Source: Paenibacillus sp. G2S3 (lineage in GTDB: Bacteria > Bacillota > Bacilli > Paenibacillales > Paenibacillaceae). From it: a stretch of DNA of 64,000 nt. Where the stretch lies: contig NZ_CP126095.1 in the NCBI RefSeq assembly GCF_030123105.1, forward strand, positions 3,224,001 to 3,288,000, read 5' to 3'. The position numbers and the translations under genes were made by a program. Under the pieces are notes generated by a model. That model saw only the letters and a list, made by a program, of their open reading frames with translations, did not search any database and had not been told where the DNA came from. Below, one piece after another: positions 16,662-25,916 of the stretch. How positions within the stretch are numbered: the stretch's first letter is position 1; the number at the start of each line of letters is the position of its first letter.

Positions 16662-18035
16662 ATGGAACGACAGCTTAGTTTCTCAAAAAGCATGATCATC
16701 ATCGCTTTTATTCTAGCCACTTTATTTGTATCTATCTTTCTTTTAAAAGCGGAGCCACATTTACCGCTTCTTGCAACTACAGTAGGCACAGCTGCCTTAT
16801 TAGGAATGTTTGGATTCTCTTGGAAAAAGATCGAATCTGCTATCATACAAGGTATACAAACTGCCATCATGCCGATTCTTATCCTCATGCTGATCGGAAT
16901 TCTGATTGCTGTGTGGATGATGAGCGGTACGGTGCCGTCGCTTTTATACTATGGAATGGACTATATTAATCCAAATTATTTTGCGGTGAGCGCATTATAT
17001 GTCACGATCATCGTCTCGATGTTCACTGGAAGCTCATTCACGACAGTAAGCACCATCGGCGTTGCTTTAATGGGAATTGCAGTAACTACGGGGATTTCAC
17101 CAACTCTGGCTGCTGGAGCGATAATCTGCGGGGCTTGCTTTGGTGATAAAATGTCGCCACTATCGGACACAACGAATTTTGCTCCTGCAGTGGCCGGGAT
17201 CTCCTTATTTACACATATTCGTAATATGGCATACACTACGGTGCCAGCCCTTGTGATTACCACAGTCTTTTTTCTGCTCGCTCCAAAGGGCAACTCGATC
17301 GACTTATCCTCAATTAAGGATATCAAGCTTGCCTTACAAGATGGATTTCATATTCACTGGCTAACGCTACTATCTCCACTAGCTGTTATTGCTTGCTCGA
17401 TCAAGCGGATTCCGATCCTACCTACGTTAGTTGTAGGTATTGTCAGTGGTCTACTAGTGACGGCTTTGATTCAGCAGCAGACAGAAGTCGATGTCTGGTT
17501 TAGTGTAATGCAGAGCGGATATAACACTAATATCGCGAATGAAATGGTTGCTTCTATCGTCAATCGCGGAGGGATGCAATCGATGATGTGGTCTGTATCT
17601 CTAATCTTAATTGCCTTATCTTTAGGTGGTTTGATTCAGCATTGCGGTGTCATCGAGGCCTTTTTCCGTATACTCATTCAACCACTCAAGCGTAAAAGCA
17701 GCATTGTTCTTATGAGCGGAGCGTCATCCATTGCTGTAAATGGCATGACGGGTGAACAGTATCTGTCTATCCTTTTGCCAGGTCAAATGTTCAAAGATGA
17801 ATATACTCGCCGTGGTATTCCAGCCAAGACACTGTCCCGTACATTAGAAGATTGCGGAACGCTGGTTAATCCATTGATTCCATGGGGCGTCAGTGGGGCC
17901 TTCTTCGCAGTGACTTTGGGTGTGCCCGTTATAGAGTATGCACCTTATGCAACCTTCTTATGGTTAAGTCCATTCATCACGTTTGCTTACGCGTTGATCC
18001 CTAGATTGCAAAGGAACTCACTGGGTAAAGATTAA
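16662..18035 (+). CDS. nhaC: Na+/H+ antiporter of the NhaC family
   Basis: A 457-residue membrane protein with about 11-12 spans. Typical NhaC segments include FTGSSFTTVSTIGVALMGI, a loop with GACFGDKMSPLSDTTNFAPAV, and late TLEDCGTLVNPLIPWGVSGAF. NhaC exchanges external H+ for internal Na+ and supports growth in salt or alkali. The ATG at 16662 follows AAGGAG by 10 nt; upstream in-frame ATGs at 16587 and 16641 would add an atypical tail without a good ribosome site. It appears monocistronic. Confidence 0.88.
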   Translation: MERQLSFSKSMIIIAFILATLFVSIFLLKAEPHLPLLATTVGTAALLGMFGFSWKKIESAIIQGIQTAIMPILILMLIGILIAVWMMSGTVPSLLYYGMDYINPNYFAVSALYVTIIVSMFTGSSFTTVSTIGVALMGIAVTTGISPTLAAGAIICGACFGDKMSPLSDTTNFAPAVAGISLFTHIRNMAYTTVPALVITTVFFLLAPKGNSIDLSSIKDIKLALQDGFHIHWLTLLSPLAVIACSIKRIPILPTLVVGIVSGLLVTALIQQQTEVDVWFSVMQSGYNTNIANEMVASIVNRGGMQSMMWSVSLILIALSLGGLIQHCGVIEAFFRILIQPLKRKSSIVLMSGASSIAVNGMTGEQYLSILLPGQMFKDEYTRRGIPAKTLSRTLEDCGTLVNPLIPWGVSGAFFAVTLGVPVIEYAPYATFLWLSPFITFAYALIPRLQRNSLGKD

Positions 18036-18063
18036 GAAATCTCAAGATAATGGACACCTAATG

Positions 18064-18107
18064 CATTGATTGAACGTATATAAAGAATACTATGCGTTGA
18101 ATCAATG
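18064..18107. repeat. Inverted repeat upstream of the acetyltransferase gene
   Basis: CATTGATTGAACG and CGTTGAATCAATG (12 of 13 bases complementary) are separated by 18 nt containing TATATAAAG. There is no T run, so it is not a terminator; it could be an operator or leader hairpin. Confidence 0.45.
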
Positions 18108-18163
18108 TGATCAAGCTAGTATTCTATGCTGAAAAAGTGGACAATTTATCGGAGGTAATAACA

Positions 18164-19384
18164 GTGAGTCGCAGTAAGTTACAGGATCGAATCAGATTAG
18201 CCAATGTCGAGACCAAGCACGCAGAGCAATTTAATAATCTATTACGTTATGTATTTCAAGTGACCAATCGTGATTTGCAAATCTTTGGCTGGGAGAATCG
18301 TGAAATCACTCAGGCTAAGTTGCCAGTCCTTAAGTACGCTGATGTTGTAGGTTGGTTTGATGGAGACAAGCTCATCTCTCAGTTAGCTGTATACCCATTT
18401 CAGGTGAATATTTTTGGGCATATCTATGAGATGGGTGGACTAACGGGTGTTGGAACCTATCCTGAATATGCCAATTTGGGTCTAATGAATAAACTGATGC
18501 TTCATGCTTTAACTAAAATGCGGGATCGTAAACAATCGATATCTTATCTTTATCCGTATTCAATCCCTTATTATAGAAGAAAAGGTTGGGAAATCATCAC
18601 CGATAAAATCTCATTTGAAGTCCCGGATACCCAGTTGCCAAAAATGAGAAATGTCCCGGGAAATGTGGAACGCGTGTCTATTGAGCATCCAGATATCAAA
18701 GTGATTTACGATCAGTTTGCCGTGCAGCATCATGGGGCGATGATTCGTAATGACCTAGCTTGGGAAGAATATTTGCGGTGGGATTTGGATGATATGACAG
18801 TGGGTATTTACTATAATAACAACGATGAACCTATGGGATACTTGTTATATTGGGTCGCCGAAGAAATATTTTATATCAAAGAAATGGTATACATTGTTGA
18901 AGAGGCTCGAACGGGTTTGTGGAATTTTATTAGTGCGCACTTTTCAATGATTAAGCTGGTTAAAGGGGATATTTATAAAGGGGAGCCGTTGTCATTCATA
19001 TTAGATGATGGGGATATCAAGGAAACGATTGCTCCATACTTTATGGCTCGGATTGTGGATGTCCGTTTATTTATCGAACAGTATCCTTTTAAACGACAGG
19101 ATAAGGACTGTGAGCTTATTTTTAACTTGAGTGATCCGATGCTGGAATGGAATCGAGGAACATTTACATTAACTGTAGATAAAGAAGGGAAGGGGACCCT
19201 ACAAGAAGGGGGAGTGAATCCTTCACTTACGATTGATATCCCTACCTTAACAACCCTGTTAATGGGCTATAAGCGGCCAACCTACTTGGCTCGTATCGGA
19301 CGTATTCAGACGAATGAAGCCACGATTCATTTGCTGGAAGGACTGATTAGACCAGAGTATCCTTATTTCTCTGATTATTTTTAA
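18164..19384 (+). CDS. Eis-like GNAT N-acetyltransferase with SCP2-type C-terminal domain
   Basis: A 406-residue protein with Eis architecture: an N-terminal GNAT domain (GGLTGVGTYPEYANLGLMNKLM near 85-107; SYLYPYSIPYYRRKGWEI near 126-143), a second degenerate GNAT fold, and a C-terminal sterol-carrier-like domain (PSLTIDIPTLTTLLMGYKRP). Family members acetylate amines on aminoglycosides or peptides with acetyl-CoA. The acetyl-CoA loop lacks the usual R-x-x-G-x-G arginines (YANLGL), so the substrate or activity may differ. The GTG start follows GGAGGT by 7 nt. A terminator follows. Confidence 0.83.
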   Translation: MSRSKLQDRIRLANVETKHAEQFNNLLRYVFQVTNRDLQIFGWENREITQAKLPVLKYADVVGWFDGDKLISQLAVYPFQVNIFGHIYEMGGLTGVGTYPEYANLGLMNKLMLHALTKMRDRKQSISYLYPYSIPYYRRKGWEIITDKISFEVPDTQLPKMRNVPGNVERVSIEHPDIKVIYDQFAVQHHGAMIRNDLAWEEYLRWDLDDMTVGIYYNNNDEPMGYLLYWVAEEIFYIKEMVYIVEEARTGLWNFISAHFSMIKLVKGDIYKGEPLSFILDDGDIKETIAPYFMARIVDVRLFIEQYPFKRQDKDCELIFNLSDPMLEWNRGTFTLTVDKEGKGTLQEGGVNPSLTIDIPTLTTLLMGYKRPTYLARIGRIQTNEATIHLLEGLIRPEYPYFSDYF

Positions 19385-19401
19385 AAATATGTGAACCTTT
19401 G

Positions 19402-19429
19402 AAGCATACTCTAATGAGTGTGCTTTTTT
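19402..19429 (+). terminator. Rho-independent terminator
   Basis: Stem AAGCATACTC / GAGTGTGCTT with a TAAT loop and six T, 17 bases after the acetyltransferase stop. Confidence 0.85.
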
Positions 19430-19485
19430 GATCTTTTTATAGTAGAATAGTCTCTCAGCAACACAATATGATATGAGGTGTAAGA

Positions 19486-19809
19486 ATGGCAATTAATTTT
19501 ACTAAACCAATGATCACTAAACTACAACTAGAAATTACGGAAATCGAAAACAAAATCAAGAGCACACAGAACAAAAAAGAAAAATCTAAAATCAAAATTA
19601 ATCAATTAGAAGAGGATATGAAATTTAGCAAGTCTCACACGGATTTGAGTAGTAAAATGTCACGAATCAAAAAGTTAAACGATGAGATAAAGACCTTAAA
19701 TCGTATGCAAGCTGATCTTTCAAAAGAGTTAACCGCGAAGAAAAACTCGCTAAAGAAACTCCAAGTGAACGAAACCGCATCTGTTACGAATGATCCTGCA
19801 AAAGGATAA
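19486..19809 (+). CDS. Small coiled-coil protein, function unknown
   Basis: A 107-residue highly charged protein, almost wholly predicted coiled-coil (heptad-like KLQLEITEIENKIK, LNDEIKTLNRMQADLSKEL), rich in Lys and Glu, with no signal peptide or membrane segment. ATG start with a GAGGTG ribosome site. It stands alone between two terminators, so it is probably monocistronic. No family is recognised. Confidence 0.6.
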   Translation: MAINFTKPMITKLQLEITEIENKIKSTQNKKEKSKIKINQLEEDMKFSKSHTDLSSKMSRIKKLNDEIKTLNRMQADLSKELTAKKNSLKKLQVNETASVTNDPAKG

Positions 19810-19826
19810 ATTGATTATAGCTTATA

Positions 19827-19876
19827 GCATAAACGCTTAGCATCCTTATAAGGACACCGAAGGCGTTTATGCTTGT
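19827..19876. terminator. Bidirectional terminator between convergent genes
   Basis: Long stem GCATAAACGC / GCGTTTATGC, with a weaker inner hairpin and a T-rich tail on the + side (TTGTTTTA). The right arm contains the stop codon of the minus-strand endonuclease IV gene. Confidence 0.6.
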
Positions 19877-20745
19877 TTTATCGGCTCATCCGTTTCTCCT
19901 CGTAACAATGAAATCTCATGCTTATAGGGCGGGTTGACATATTTCTTTTCACCGATGGAGGGGGTCTCTAGGAGCTTGGGAATGGATGTTAGCTGCGGGT
20001 GATGGACTACATATCGAAGCGCCCGAAGGCCGATATATCCGTGTCCGATATTTTCATGTCTGTCTTTTCGCGAACCCATGGTATTCTTTGAATCATTTAC
20101 ATGAATGACCTTTAGGCGCTCTATTCCAATTAAGCGATCAAATTGATCCAATATGCCATCAAAATCTTCCTTCACATTATAACCAGCATCATGGATATGG
20201 CAAGTGTCCAGGCAAATAGACAGGCGCTCGTTATAAGTAACCCCATCAATGATCGCTGCTAATTCCTCAAATGTAATTCCGCATTCACTACCTTTTCCCG
20301 CCATGGTCTCTAATGAAACCTGAACATTTCGTTTATCGGCTAACACTTCGTTTAAACCTTCTACGATCCGAGAGATTCCGGCCTGTGGACCTGCACCAAC
20401 ATGGGAACCGGGATGTAGGACAATTTGTGTAGAGCCTAAAGCTTCCGTTCTAATAATCTCTGATTGAAGAAACTCAATACTATGTTCAAAGACCTGACTC
20501 GATAGCGTATTCCCTAAGTTAACAATAAATGGAGCATGTACAATGATATTTGAAATGCCGTTATCTCTCATGTGAGCCTGTCCTGCTTCAACATTCAAAG
20601 CTTCAATGGGCTTACGGCGAGTATTATGAGGAGCTCCGGTATATATTAGGAAGGTGGTCGCTCCATAAGATGCTGCCTCTTCACTGGCTCGAAGGAGCAT
20701 CTTTGGTCCAGTCATAGATACATGTGACCCTAGGAGTAAAGTCAT
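19867..20745 (-). CDS. nfo: Deoxyribonuclease IV (AP endonuclease, Nfo)
   Basis: A 292-residue TIM-barrel enzyme with the endonuclease IV metal-ligand set: GSHVSM near the N-terminus, [41 protein letters not shown] and [25 protein letters not shown]. It cleaves DNA 5' of abasic sites and removes 3' blocking groups with three zinc ions in base-excision repair. The ATG at 20745 is 11 nt from AAGGAAG; an upstream GTG (20757) would overlap that ribosome site. Monocistronic and convergent with the coiled-coil gene. Confidence 0.95.
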   Translation of the reverse strand: MTLLLGSHVSMTGPKMLLRASEEAASYGATTFLIYTGAPHNTRRKPIEALNVEAGQAHMRDNGISNIIVHAPFIVNLGNTLSSQVFEHSIEFLQSEIIRTEALGSTQIVLHPGSHVGAGPQAGISRIVEGLNEVLADKRNVQVSLETMAGKGSECGITFEELAAIIDGVTYNERLSICLDTCHIHDAGYNVKEDFDGILDQFDRLIGIERLKVIHVNDSKNTMGSRKDRHENIGHGYIGLRALRYVVHHPQLTSIPKLLETPSIGEKKYVNPPYKHEISLLRGETDEPIKQA

Positions 20746-20815
20746 CTGGTGTAACACTTCCTTTCTTCGTCAATTAATGTTTGTAAAAGGCCCTAATAAT
20801 ATGTATTTCAGCGCA

Positions 20816-20863
20816 GGGTAGGTTGTCTCATCCTACTAGCTCTTAAGGGAGACAACCTTACCC
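20816..20863. repeat. Long inverted repeat between endonuclease IV and peptidase genes
   Basis: GGGTAGGTTGTCTC and GAGACAACCTTACCC pair over about 14 bp with one bulge around a 19-nt loop. No T run follows on either strand. It lies 3' of the minus-strand peptidase gene and 5' of nfo, so it may stabilise or end a transcript. Confidence 0.5.
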
Positions 20864-20877
20864 ACCAAGAATGATCG

Positions 20878-21909
20878 TTATTCAGTAGCGGTAATCGTTT
20901 CGCCTTGGATCGGCTTCAATCCGTTCTCCCACCTAACAGGAATTGAACGAGAGTTGAATAAATCCACTCCGTCAGAAATCTGGAAATGCAAATGGGGCTC
21001 ACTAGTGTTGCCTGAGTTACCTGTCAGTCCAATGACATCGCCTTTTTTAACGTTATCGCCCGCCTTAACTGTAATCGAACCTTTCTTTAGATGAGCTAGA
21101 TGGCTGTATTCACCACCATGATCAATGACCACGTTATTGCCGGTTGCCTGGTTTGGATTCATAACACCGACAGGTTCATTATCTTTAATATCGTTCACTA
21201 CCGATACGATTGTACCATCCGCAGGGGCGAGAATTTTTTCCCCAAAGGCATAATAGCTTTTGTTTTTCAGCGGATCCCCTTTATAAGAATAGTTCTCCTT
21301 GGCTTGGATAAAATCATAAGCGTATCGCTGGATCTCTACTTCATAATGGTAATTTACGAGAACATTCTCTCCGCCCCAAAATACAAACCAGTCACCTTCG
21401 AAAGGCAATGCGTATTCATGCTTGCTAAGTTTCGAGTCGATTTCAGGGGAGGATATCAGTTCTTGAATCTGGATTAATGAAATGGTTCCATCCGGATCAA
21501 ACATTCCGATAAGCCCTTTATTACCTGCATCACTTACCCAAGTACGACGATCAAATCCATTAAGCTGCATATCAGAAGCTTGGTTTAGTGTCTGGATATC
21601 CTTAGTGAATTCCTTAGCGGTCTCAGCTAATTCAGTTTCACTAACCTCATCTTTCAAAGGCTGGCTAAAGTGGGAGTATATTTCTTTAAAGTTCCCTTTA
21701 AGCAGAAACTTTGGCAGATCATCTGGCAGGAACATAGCTTTCTTTGATTCTTCGGCTGAACTGGATGTTTGCTTCACTTTCGCATTATTATTCATATCCG
21801 CTTTTCCTCCTCCACAAGCCGTTAATAGCAAAGTAAGTGATCCTATTGCCAAAACTGTTTTTGCTGACATTCCCGGTATGCTGATAATTTTTTTAGAGCT
21901 TTTTTTCAA
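20878..21909 (-). CDS. M23-family metallopeptidase lipoprotein
   Basis: A 343-residue protein with a lipobox LTAC (Cys near 32) after an unusually long charged lead. An N-terminal DUF3887-like region (about 55-110) is followed by a C-terminal LytM/M23 domain with GDVIGLTGNSG and the zinc motif HLHFQ near 315. M23 domains cut peptide cross-links in peptidoglycan; some are regulators without activity. The start is a TTG with GGGAGG 9 nt upstream. It is divergent from the two-component operon at 22104, so the peptidase may belong to that system's regulon (inference). Confidence 0.82.
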   Translation of the reverse strand: MKKSSKKIISIPGMSAKTVLAIGSLTLLLTACGGGKADMNNNAKVKQTSSSAEESKKAMFLPDDLPKFLLKGNFKEIYSHFSQPLKDEVSETELAETAKEFTKDIQTLNQASDMQLNGFDRRTWVSDAGNKGLIGMFDPDGTISLIQIQELISSPEIDSKLSKHEYALPFEGDWFVFWGGENVLVNYHYEVEIQRYAYDFIQAKENYSYKGDPLKNKSYYAFGEKILAPADGTIVSVVNDIKDNEPVGVMNPNQATGNNVVIDHGGEYSHLAHLKKGSITVKAGDNVKKGDVIGLTGNSGNTSEPHLHFQISDGVDLFNSRSIPVRWENGLKPIQGETITATE

Positions 21910-22038
21910 GAATATCGCCTCCCAATAGTAAAATTATAGCAAATGAGTCTTAGCTCTTCTGAAACACAGTATTAACAAGCGCTTAACTTTCTTGGAAGTT
22001 GACGAATACGAATTAAGCTTCCGTTAAGGAAAGTGCGA

Positions 22039-22066
22039 TTGATCGCGTAAAAAATCATGCTATGAT
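22039..22066 (+). promoter_or_regulatory. Promoter of the OmpR-type two-component operon
   Basis: TTGATC, 16 nt, TATGAT. A transcription start near 22073 would exclude the upstream ATG at 22062 and supports translation from 22104. Confidence 0.45.
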
Positions 22067-22103
22067 GATAAAAACATCGGTTATTTGGAAAGGGAATATC
22101 ACA

Positions 22104-22859
22104 ATGAATGAAGCTTCGATTTTACTTGTGGATGATGAGCTATCGCTTTTGGAGATTATGGAGACAGTGCTGCGCAAGGAAGGTTATCTGAATATTGATA
22201 CTGCGATGACGGGTGAGGAGGCTATAAGCGCCTGCGAAGCCAAAAAATATGATTTGATTGTATTGGATGTGATGTTACCAGGGCGCAGTGGAATTGAAAT
22301 TTGTCCTTTTATCCGACAGACGACGGACGCACCTATCCTGTTTCTTACGGCTCGAACCTCTGATTTTGATAAGCTGACCGGATTTGCTATAGGTGGGGAT
22401 GATTATATCACCAAGCCCTTTAATCCTCTTGAAGTCGTCGCTCGCATAAGAGCGCAGTTGCGGAGATACTTAAGTTCACCAGCTCAATTAGGTACTGATA
22501 AGATTACAGGGACAGTTCACAGCAAATCTGCGAACGTTTACGATTACGGTAGATTTAAACTAGATGAAACAGCAGGGGAGCTGCTGGTTGAGGGTGAGCC
22601 GGTCTCTTGTCCGGCGCTTGTATTCCAATTGCTGCTGTTCTTATGTAAACATCCCAATCAAATATTCAGCAAAAGTGAATTATATGAAAAGGTTTGGGGT
22701 GAAGAAGCCTTAAGTGATGATAATACGGTCATGGTGCACATTCACCGCATAAGAGAGCGTATAGAAGCTGACCCTTCCGATCCGAAGTTTATCGTTAATG
22801 TTAGAGGTCTTGGGTACAAATTGGTTAAAGTAGAACGCCAAGAGTTGTCTGCGCCATGA
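22104..22859 (+). CDS. OmpR/PhoB-family response regulator
   Basis: A 251-residue protein with a receiver domain: acidic pair DDE near 9-11, phospho-acceptor Asp in IVLDVMLPG near 54, and Lys in ITKPFNP near 104. The C-terminal winged helix (about 150-245) ends in the signature VHIHRIRERIEADPSDPKFI then VRGLGYKL. The start at 22104 has AAAGGGA upstream and a normal receiver N-terminus. It overlaps the kinase gene by 4 bases (ATGA), so the two are translationally coupled. Confidence 0.92.
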   Translation: MNEASILLVDDELSLLEIMETVLRKEGYLNIDTAMTGEEAISACEAKKYDLIVLDVMLPGRSGIEICPFIRQTTDAPILFLTARTSDFDKLTGFAIGGDDYITKPFNPLEVVARIRAQLRRYLSSPAQLGTDKITGTVHSKSANVYDYGRFKLDETAGELLVEGEPVSCPALVFQLLLFLCKHPNQIFSKSELYEKVWGEEALSDDNTVMVHIHRIRERIEADPSDPKFIVNVRGLGYKLVKVERQELSAP

Positions 22860-24607
22860 ATATTAAGCGCCGGTTAACGTTAAAGTTTGTTCTACAGCTC
22901 GCAATTACGGGCATGGTAGTTCTCGCTATTTCTGCCATAACATTTACTTGGATTTTGCTGCGGTTTCTTGATATTAGTCTCACGCGTGATTTTGCCAATG
23001 TGGGTCTTGAACAATTGGTAGAATCTTCTAAGATTGATGAGGATGGCATACATTTTTCTCCGAGTTTACTGGAGCAAGTGAAGAAAAATAAAGGCTGGCT
23101 ACAAAGTCTAAATGAAGATGGGCAAGTCGAGAGTGCCTATAATACACCTAAAGATGTACCCATTCAATACGGTCCTGGCGAAGTAGTTGCCTATTGGACG
23201 GGTACTCAACCGTTTCCTTATAATCTGGCACTATGGATTCAAGAAAAGGATGGTAAACAGCTCGCACTGGTGTATGGTGCACCTAATGTATTAGGTCCAC
23301 TGTTAAAGAAAGTGAGTGAGGGGACATTCGCTGCTGCGAAAGGGGAGCCAGTACTTCCTGATGAACTTGAAAAAGAAATTAAATCAGCCCAAGCTTTTGT
23401 TCAACTTATAGATTCATCAGGCAATGAAGTGGTTTCTTATAACAGACCTAATATGATACCCACTCAGTACTCTGTTCAAGAGCTTGCTCTTCGCACCATG
23501 TACAGTGAGCGATATGGGTACCATGTTCTTTCTTCTTTTGATAAGGAGTCAGGTCGTACTTGGATCGTGGGAGAACCCAATATCAAAGGGACAGATCCAG
23601 GTAAAAAAGTGTGGATACCAGAGGAAGTCAAGGTCGTGATCATCGGCTCATTTGCCATGCTTATTGCTTTATTGATCGCGTTTGTGTTGCTCTCCTTATG
23701 GCAAGCACATCGTTTTGGTGCGCCAATGCTGCATATGCTCGTGTGGCTCGATTCCATCGGAAATGCCATCTATACAGAGCCAATGGATCGTAAAGGACTT
23801 CGTCGCAGTCGAACAGCCGTGGGTAAATGGAGGAGAAGATACCGTGTTTTTGCTGATGTGATGGTTTCAATTGAGAAATTATCAGCAACCTTGAAGAGAG
23901 ATCAAGTACTGCGGGAAGAGACGGAGAGCTTACGCGAGGAATGGATCGCCGGTGTTACCCATGATTTGAAAACCCCATTATCCTCTATCACAGGATATGC
24001 TCATTTACTGGCAGAACCCAAATATGATTGGTCGAAAGAGGAAGTCCGTAAGTTTACAACGACTATGCTAGATAAATCGGCCCATATGGACATGCTGATC
24101 AGTGATCTTGCAATGACCTATCGTCTAAAGTCAGGAATTAAACCACCTGAGACGATGGAAGTTGAATTGAACGCTTGGCTGCAACAAGCTCTCGAACAAG
24201 CTGCTGCCAATCCTGCCTACGGGAAGGCGCGAATTGTATTTCTCGCTGCACAAACCGAAGTTAGAGCTCAACTGTATACACCTTGGTTAGAGAGAGTTGT
24301 CAACAATTTAACTGCGAATGCGCTGCTCCATAATCCACCGGATACGAAGTTAACGGTCTCCCTTATTCATAAAGAAAGGGATAGCGGATATATCATTCAA
24401 TTTGCTGATGACGGTGATGGAATGGATGAAGAAACAAAGATTCGATTGTTTGAGCGGTATTATCGAGGAACGGATACAGCCTCTACCACCAACGGTTCTG
24501 GTCTCGGCATGGCGATCTCTAAAGGATTGATCGAATGCATGGGTGGTCAGATTACTGTCGAGAGTCAAGTAGGTAAAGGGACAGTTATTAAGTTAATATG
24601 GAGCTGA
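22856..24607 (+). CDS. Sensor histidine kinase
   Basis: A 583-residue membrane kinase with span 1 at about 13-36, an extracytoplasmic sensor region of about 220 residues, span 2 at about 258-284, then a HisKA domain with the phospho-accepting His369 in AGVTHDLKTPLSSI. The HATPase domain has N box NLTANALLHNP, G1 DDGDGMDEE and G2 GSGLGMAIS. It signals to the regulator encoded directly upstream (4-base overlap). The external part is not a recognised sensor fold; cell envelope stress is a plausible signal given the divergent peptidase gene. Confidence 0.9.
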   Translation: MNIKRRLTLKFVLQLAITGMVVLAISAITFTWILLRFLDISLTRDFANVGLEQLVESSKIDEDGIHFSPSLLEQVKKNKGWLQSLNEDGQVESAYNTPKDVPIQYGPGEVVAYWTGTQPFPYNLALWIQEKDGKQLALVYGAPNVLGPLLKKVSEGTFAAAKGEPVLPDELEKEIKSAQAFVQLIDSSGNEVVSYNRPNMIPTQYSVQELALRTMYSERYGYHVLSSFDKESGRTWIVGEPNIKGTDPGKKVWIPEEVKVVIIGSFAMLIALLIAFVLLSLWQAHRFGAPMLHMLVWLDSIGNAIYTEPMDRKGLRRSRTAVGKWRRRYRVFADVMVSIEKLSATLKRDQVLREETESLREEWIAGVTHDLKTPLSSITGYAHLLAEPKYDWSKEEVRKFTTTMLDKSAHMDMLISDLAMTYRLKSGIKPPETMEVELNAWLQQALEQAAANPAYGKARIVFLAAQTEVRAQLYTPWLERVVNNLTANALLHNPPDTKLTVSLIHKERDSGYIIQFADDGDGMDEETKIRLFERYYRGTDTASTTNGSGLGMAISKGLIECMGGQITVESQVGKGTVIKLIWS

Positions 24608-24621
24608 TATTTTCATTCAAG

Positions 24622-24660
24622 CCCTCGCTGTATTCCAACCGGAATTAGCGAGGGTTATTT
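24622..24660 (+). terminator. Rho-independent terminator of the two-component operon
   Basis: Stem CCCTCGCT / AGCGAGGG with a 17-nt loop and a T-rich tail (TTATTT). Confidence 0.75.
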
Positions 24661-24701
24661 GTATTTATAATGCTGAGTCGAGGTTAGGAATCATAAAGGA
24701 G

Positions 24702-24737
24702 TTGACATCTTATTTAATTGTAACTATTATAGTTACA
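24702..24737 (+). promoter_or_regulatory. Promoter with a palindromic operator covering the -10 box
   Basis: TTGACA (24702), 17 nt, TATTAT (24725). The -10 is the centre of a perfect 19-bp palindrome, TGTAACTATTATAGTTACA (24719-24737), so a dimeric repressor would block RNA polymerase. The pattern resembles HxlR/DUF24-type operators of quinone and aldehyde stress genes; that assignment is inference. Confidence 0.75.
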
Positions 24738-24790
24738 GGTAAACAATTATTAAAAGGATGAAATTAATCCTAAATTGAGGAGGATTTTAA

Positions 24791-25657
24791 ATGAAAATAG
24801 CTATAACAGGAGCAACAGGTCAATTCGGATCATTGGCGATAGAATCTCTACTAAAAACTGTACCCGCAGGGGACCTTGTAGTTAGTGTCCGGAATCCAGA
24901 TAAAGCAAGAGATCTTAAAGCGCGTGGTGTGGAAGTCCGTCATGGTGACTTTGATAAGCCGGAAACATTGGATGTAGCGTTTGCCGGTGTGGATCGACTG
25001 CTAATTGTATCTTCAGATGGAGATAACGAGACTCGGATTCGCCAGCATAAAGCAGCTATTGATGCAGCCGCTAAAGCTGGTGTTGGATTCATTGCCTATA
25101 CAAGCGTAGGACATGCAGAGAAGAGTGAGCTGTTCCTTGCTGAAGTACACCGTGTAACCGAAGAAGCCATTCGAGCTACCGGAATTCCTTACAGCTTCCT
25201 TCGCAACAACTGGTATATGGAGAACGAGATTGGATCTATTCAAGGAGCAGTAGCAGGTGCCCCATGGGTAACTTCTGCTGGTAGTGGTAAAGTTGGCTGG
25301 GCAGCACGAGGAGATTATGCAGAAGCTGCTGCTAATGTTCTAACTGGGGAAGGACATGAGAATACGATTTATGAATTGTCTGGCAAGCCTTTAACACAAG
25401 AGGAATTGACTGGAATTATAAGTGGCGTAATTGGAAAAGAAATTAAAGTGCTGCAAGTTGACGACGAAGCTTATGCGAAAATCATGGCTGAGGTTGGTGT
25501 ACCAGAAGCTGCTCTGCCATTCGTTGTTGCGATTCAACGTGGTATTCGCGAAGGATGGCTGGATATTGAAAGTGGCGATCTAGAGAAAGTACTCAATCGT
25601 CCAGTCACTCCGTTAGCCGAAGTTATCAGTGATCTAGTAAATAATTTGCAAGCTTAA
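24791..25657 (+). CDS. NmrA-like NAD(P)H-dependent oxidoreductase, QorB/YtfG type
   Basis: A 288-residue atypical short-chain reductase: N-terminal nucleotide-binding ITGATGQFG, then VVSVRNPDKA, and the family's FLRNNWYMEN segment near 138. E. coli QorB/YtfG and relatives reduce quinones with NADPH. GAGGAG ribosome site. The gene is monocistronic between its palindromic promoter and a terminator. In E. coli the homologue lies beside an HxlR regulator; none is adjacent here, so the repressor must be encoded elsewhere. Confidence 0.88.
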   Translation: MKIAITGATGQFGSLAIESLLKTVPAGDLVVSVRNPDKARDLKARGVEVRHGDFDKPETLDVAFAGVDRLLIVSSDGDNETRIRQHKAAIDAAAKAGVGFIAYTSVGHAEKSELFLAEVHRVTEEAIRATGIPYSFLRNNWYMENEIGSIQGAVAGAPWVTSAGSGKVGWAARGDYAEAAANVLTGEGHENTIYELSGKPLTQEELTGIISGVIGKEIKVLQVDDEAYAKIMAEVGVPEAALPFVVAIQRGIREGWLDIESGDLEKVLNRPVTPLAEVISDLVNNLQA

Positions 25658-25674
25658 ATAATATATCAAGATTC

Positions 25675-25716
25675 AAGGCTTCTTCTCGGTGAATAACGAG
25701 AGGAAGCCTTTTTTAT
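25675..25716 (+). terminator. Rho-independent terminator of the oxidoreductase gene
   Basis: A 14-bp stem AAGGCTTCTTCTCG / CGAGAGGAAGCCTT (G-T pair included) followed by T6. Confidence 0.9.
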
Positions 25717-25916
25717 TGCTCCTTAAACATCAATGATAAAGATTTCGCGAATATTCAATATTTTTAGCAAGGCTATTGTCCGATCATATGTTAATGTATT
25801 AATAATGATATAGTAGAAAACATATGTGAACTGTTGGTGTAATAAAAGTGTTTGAAATGAAGCGTGCGATATGAAAGCCTTGAGGTCAGTAGACGAAGAG
25901 AAGGGGATGATTATCA

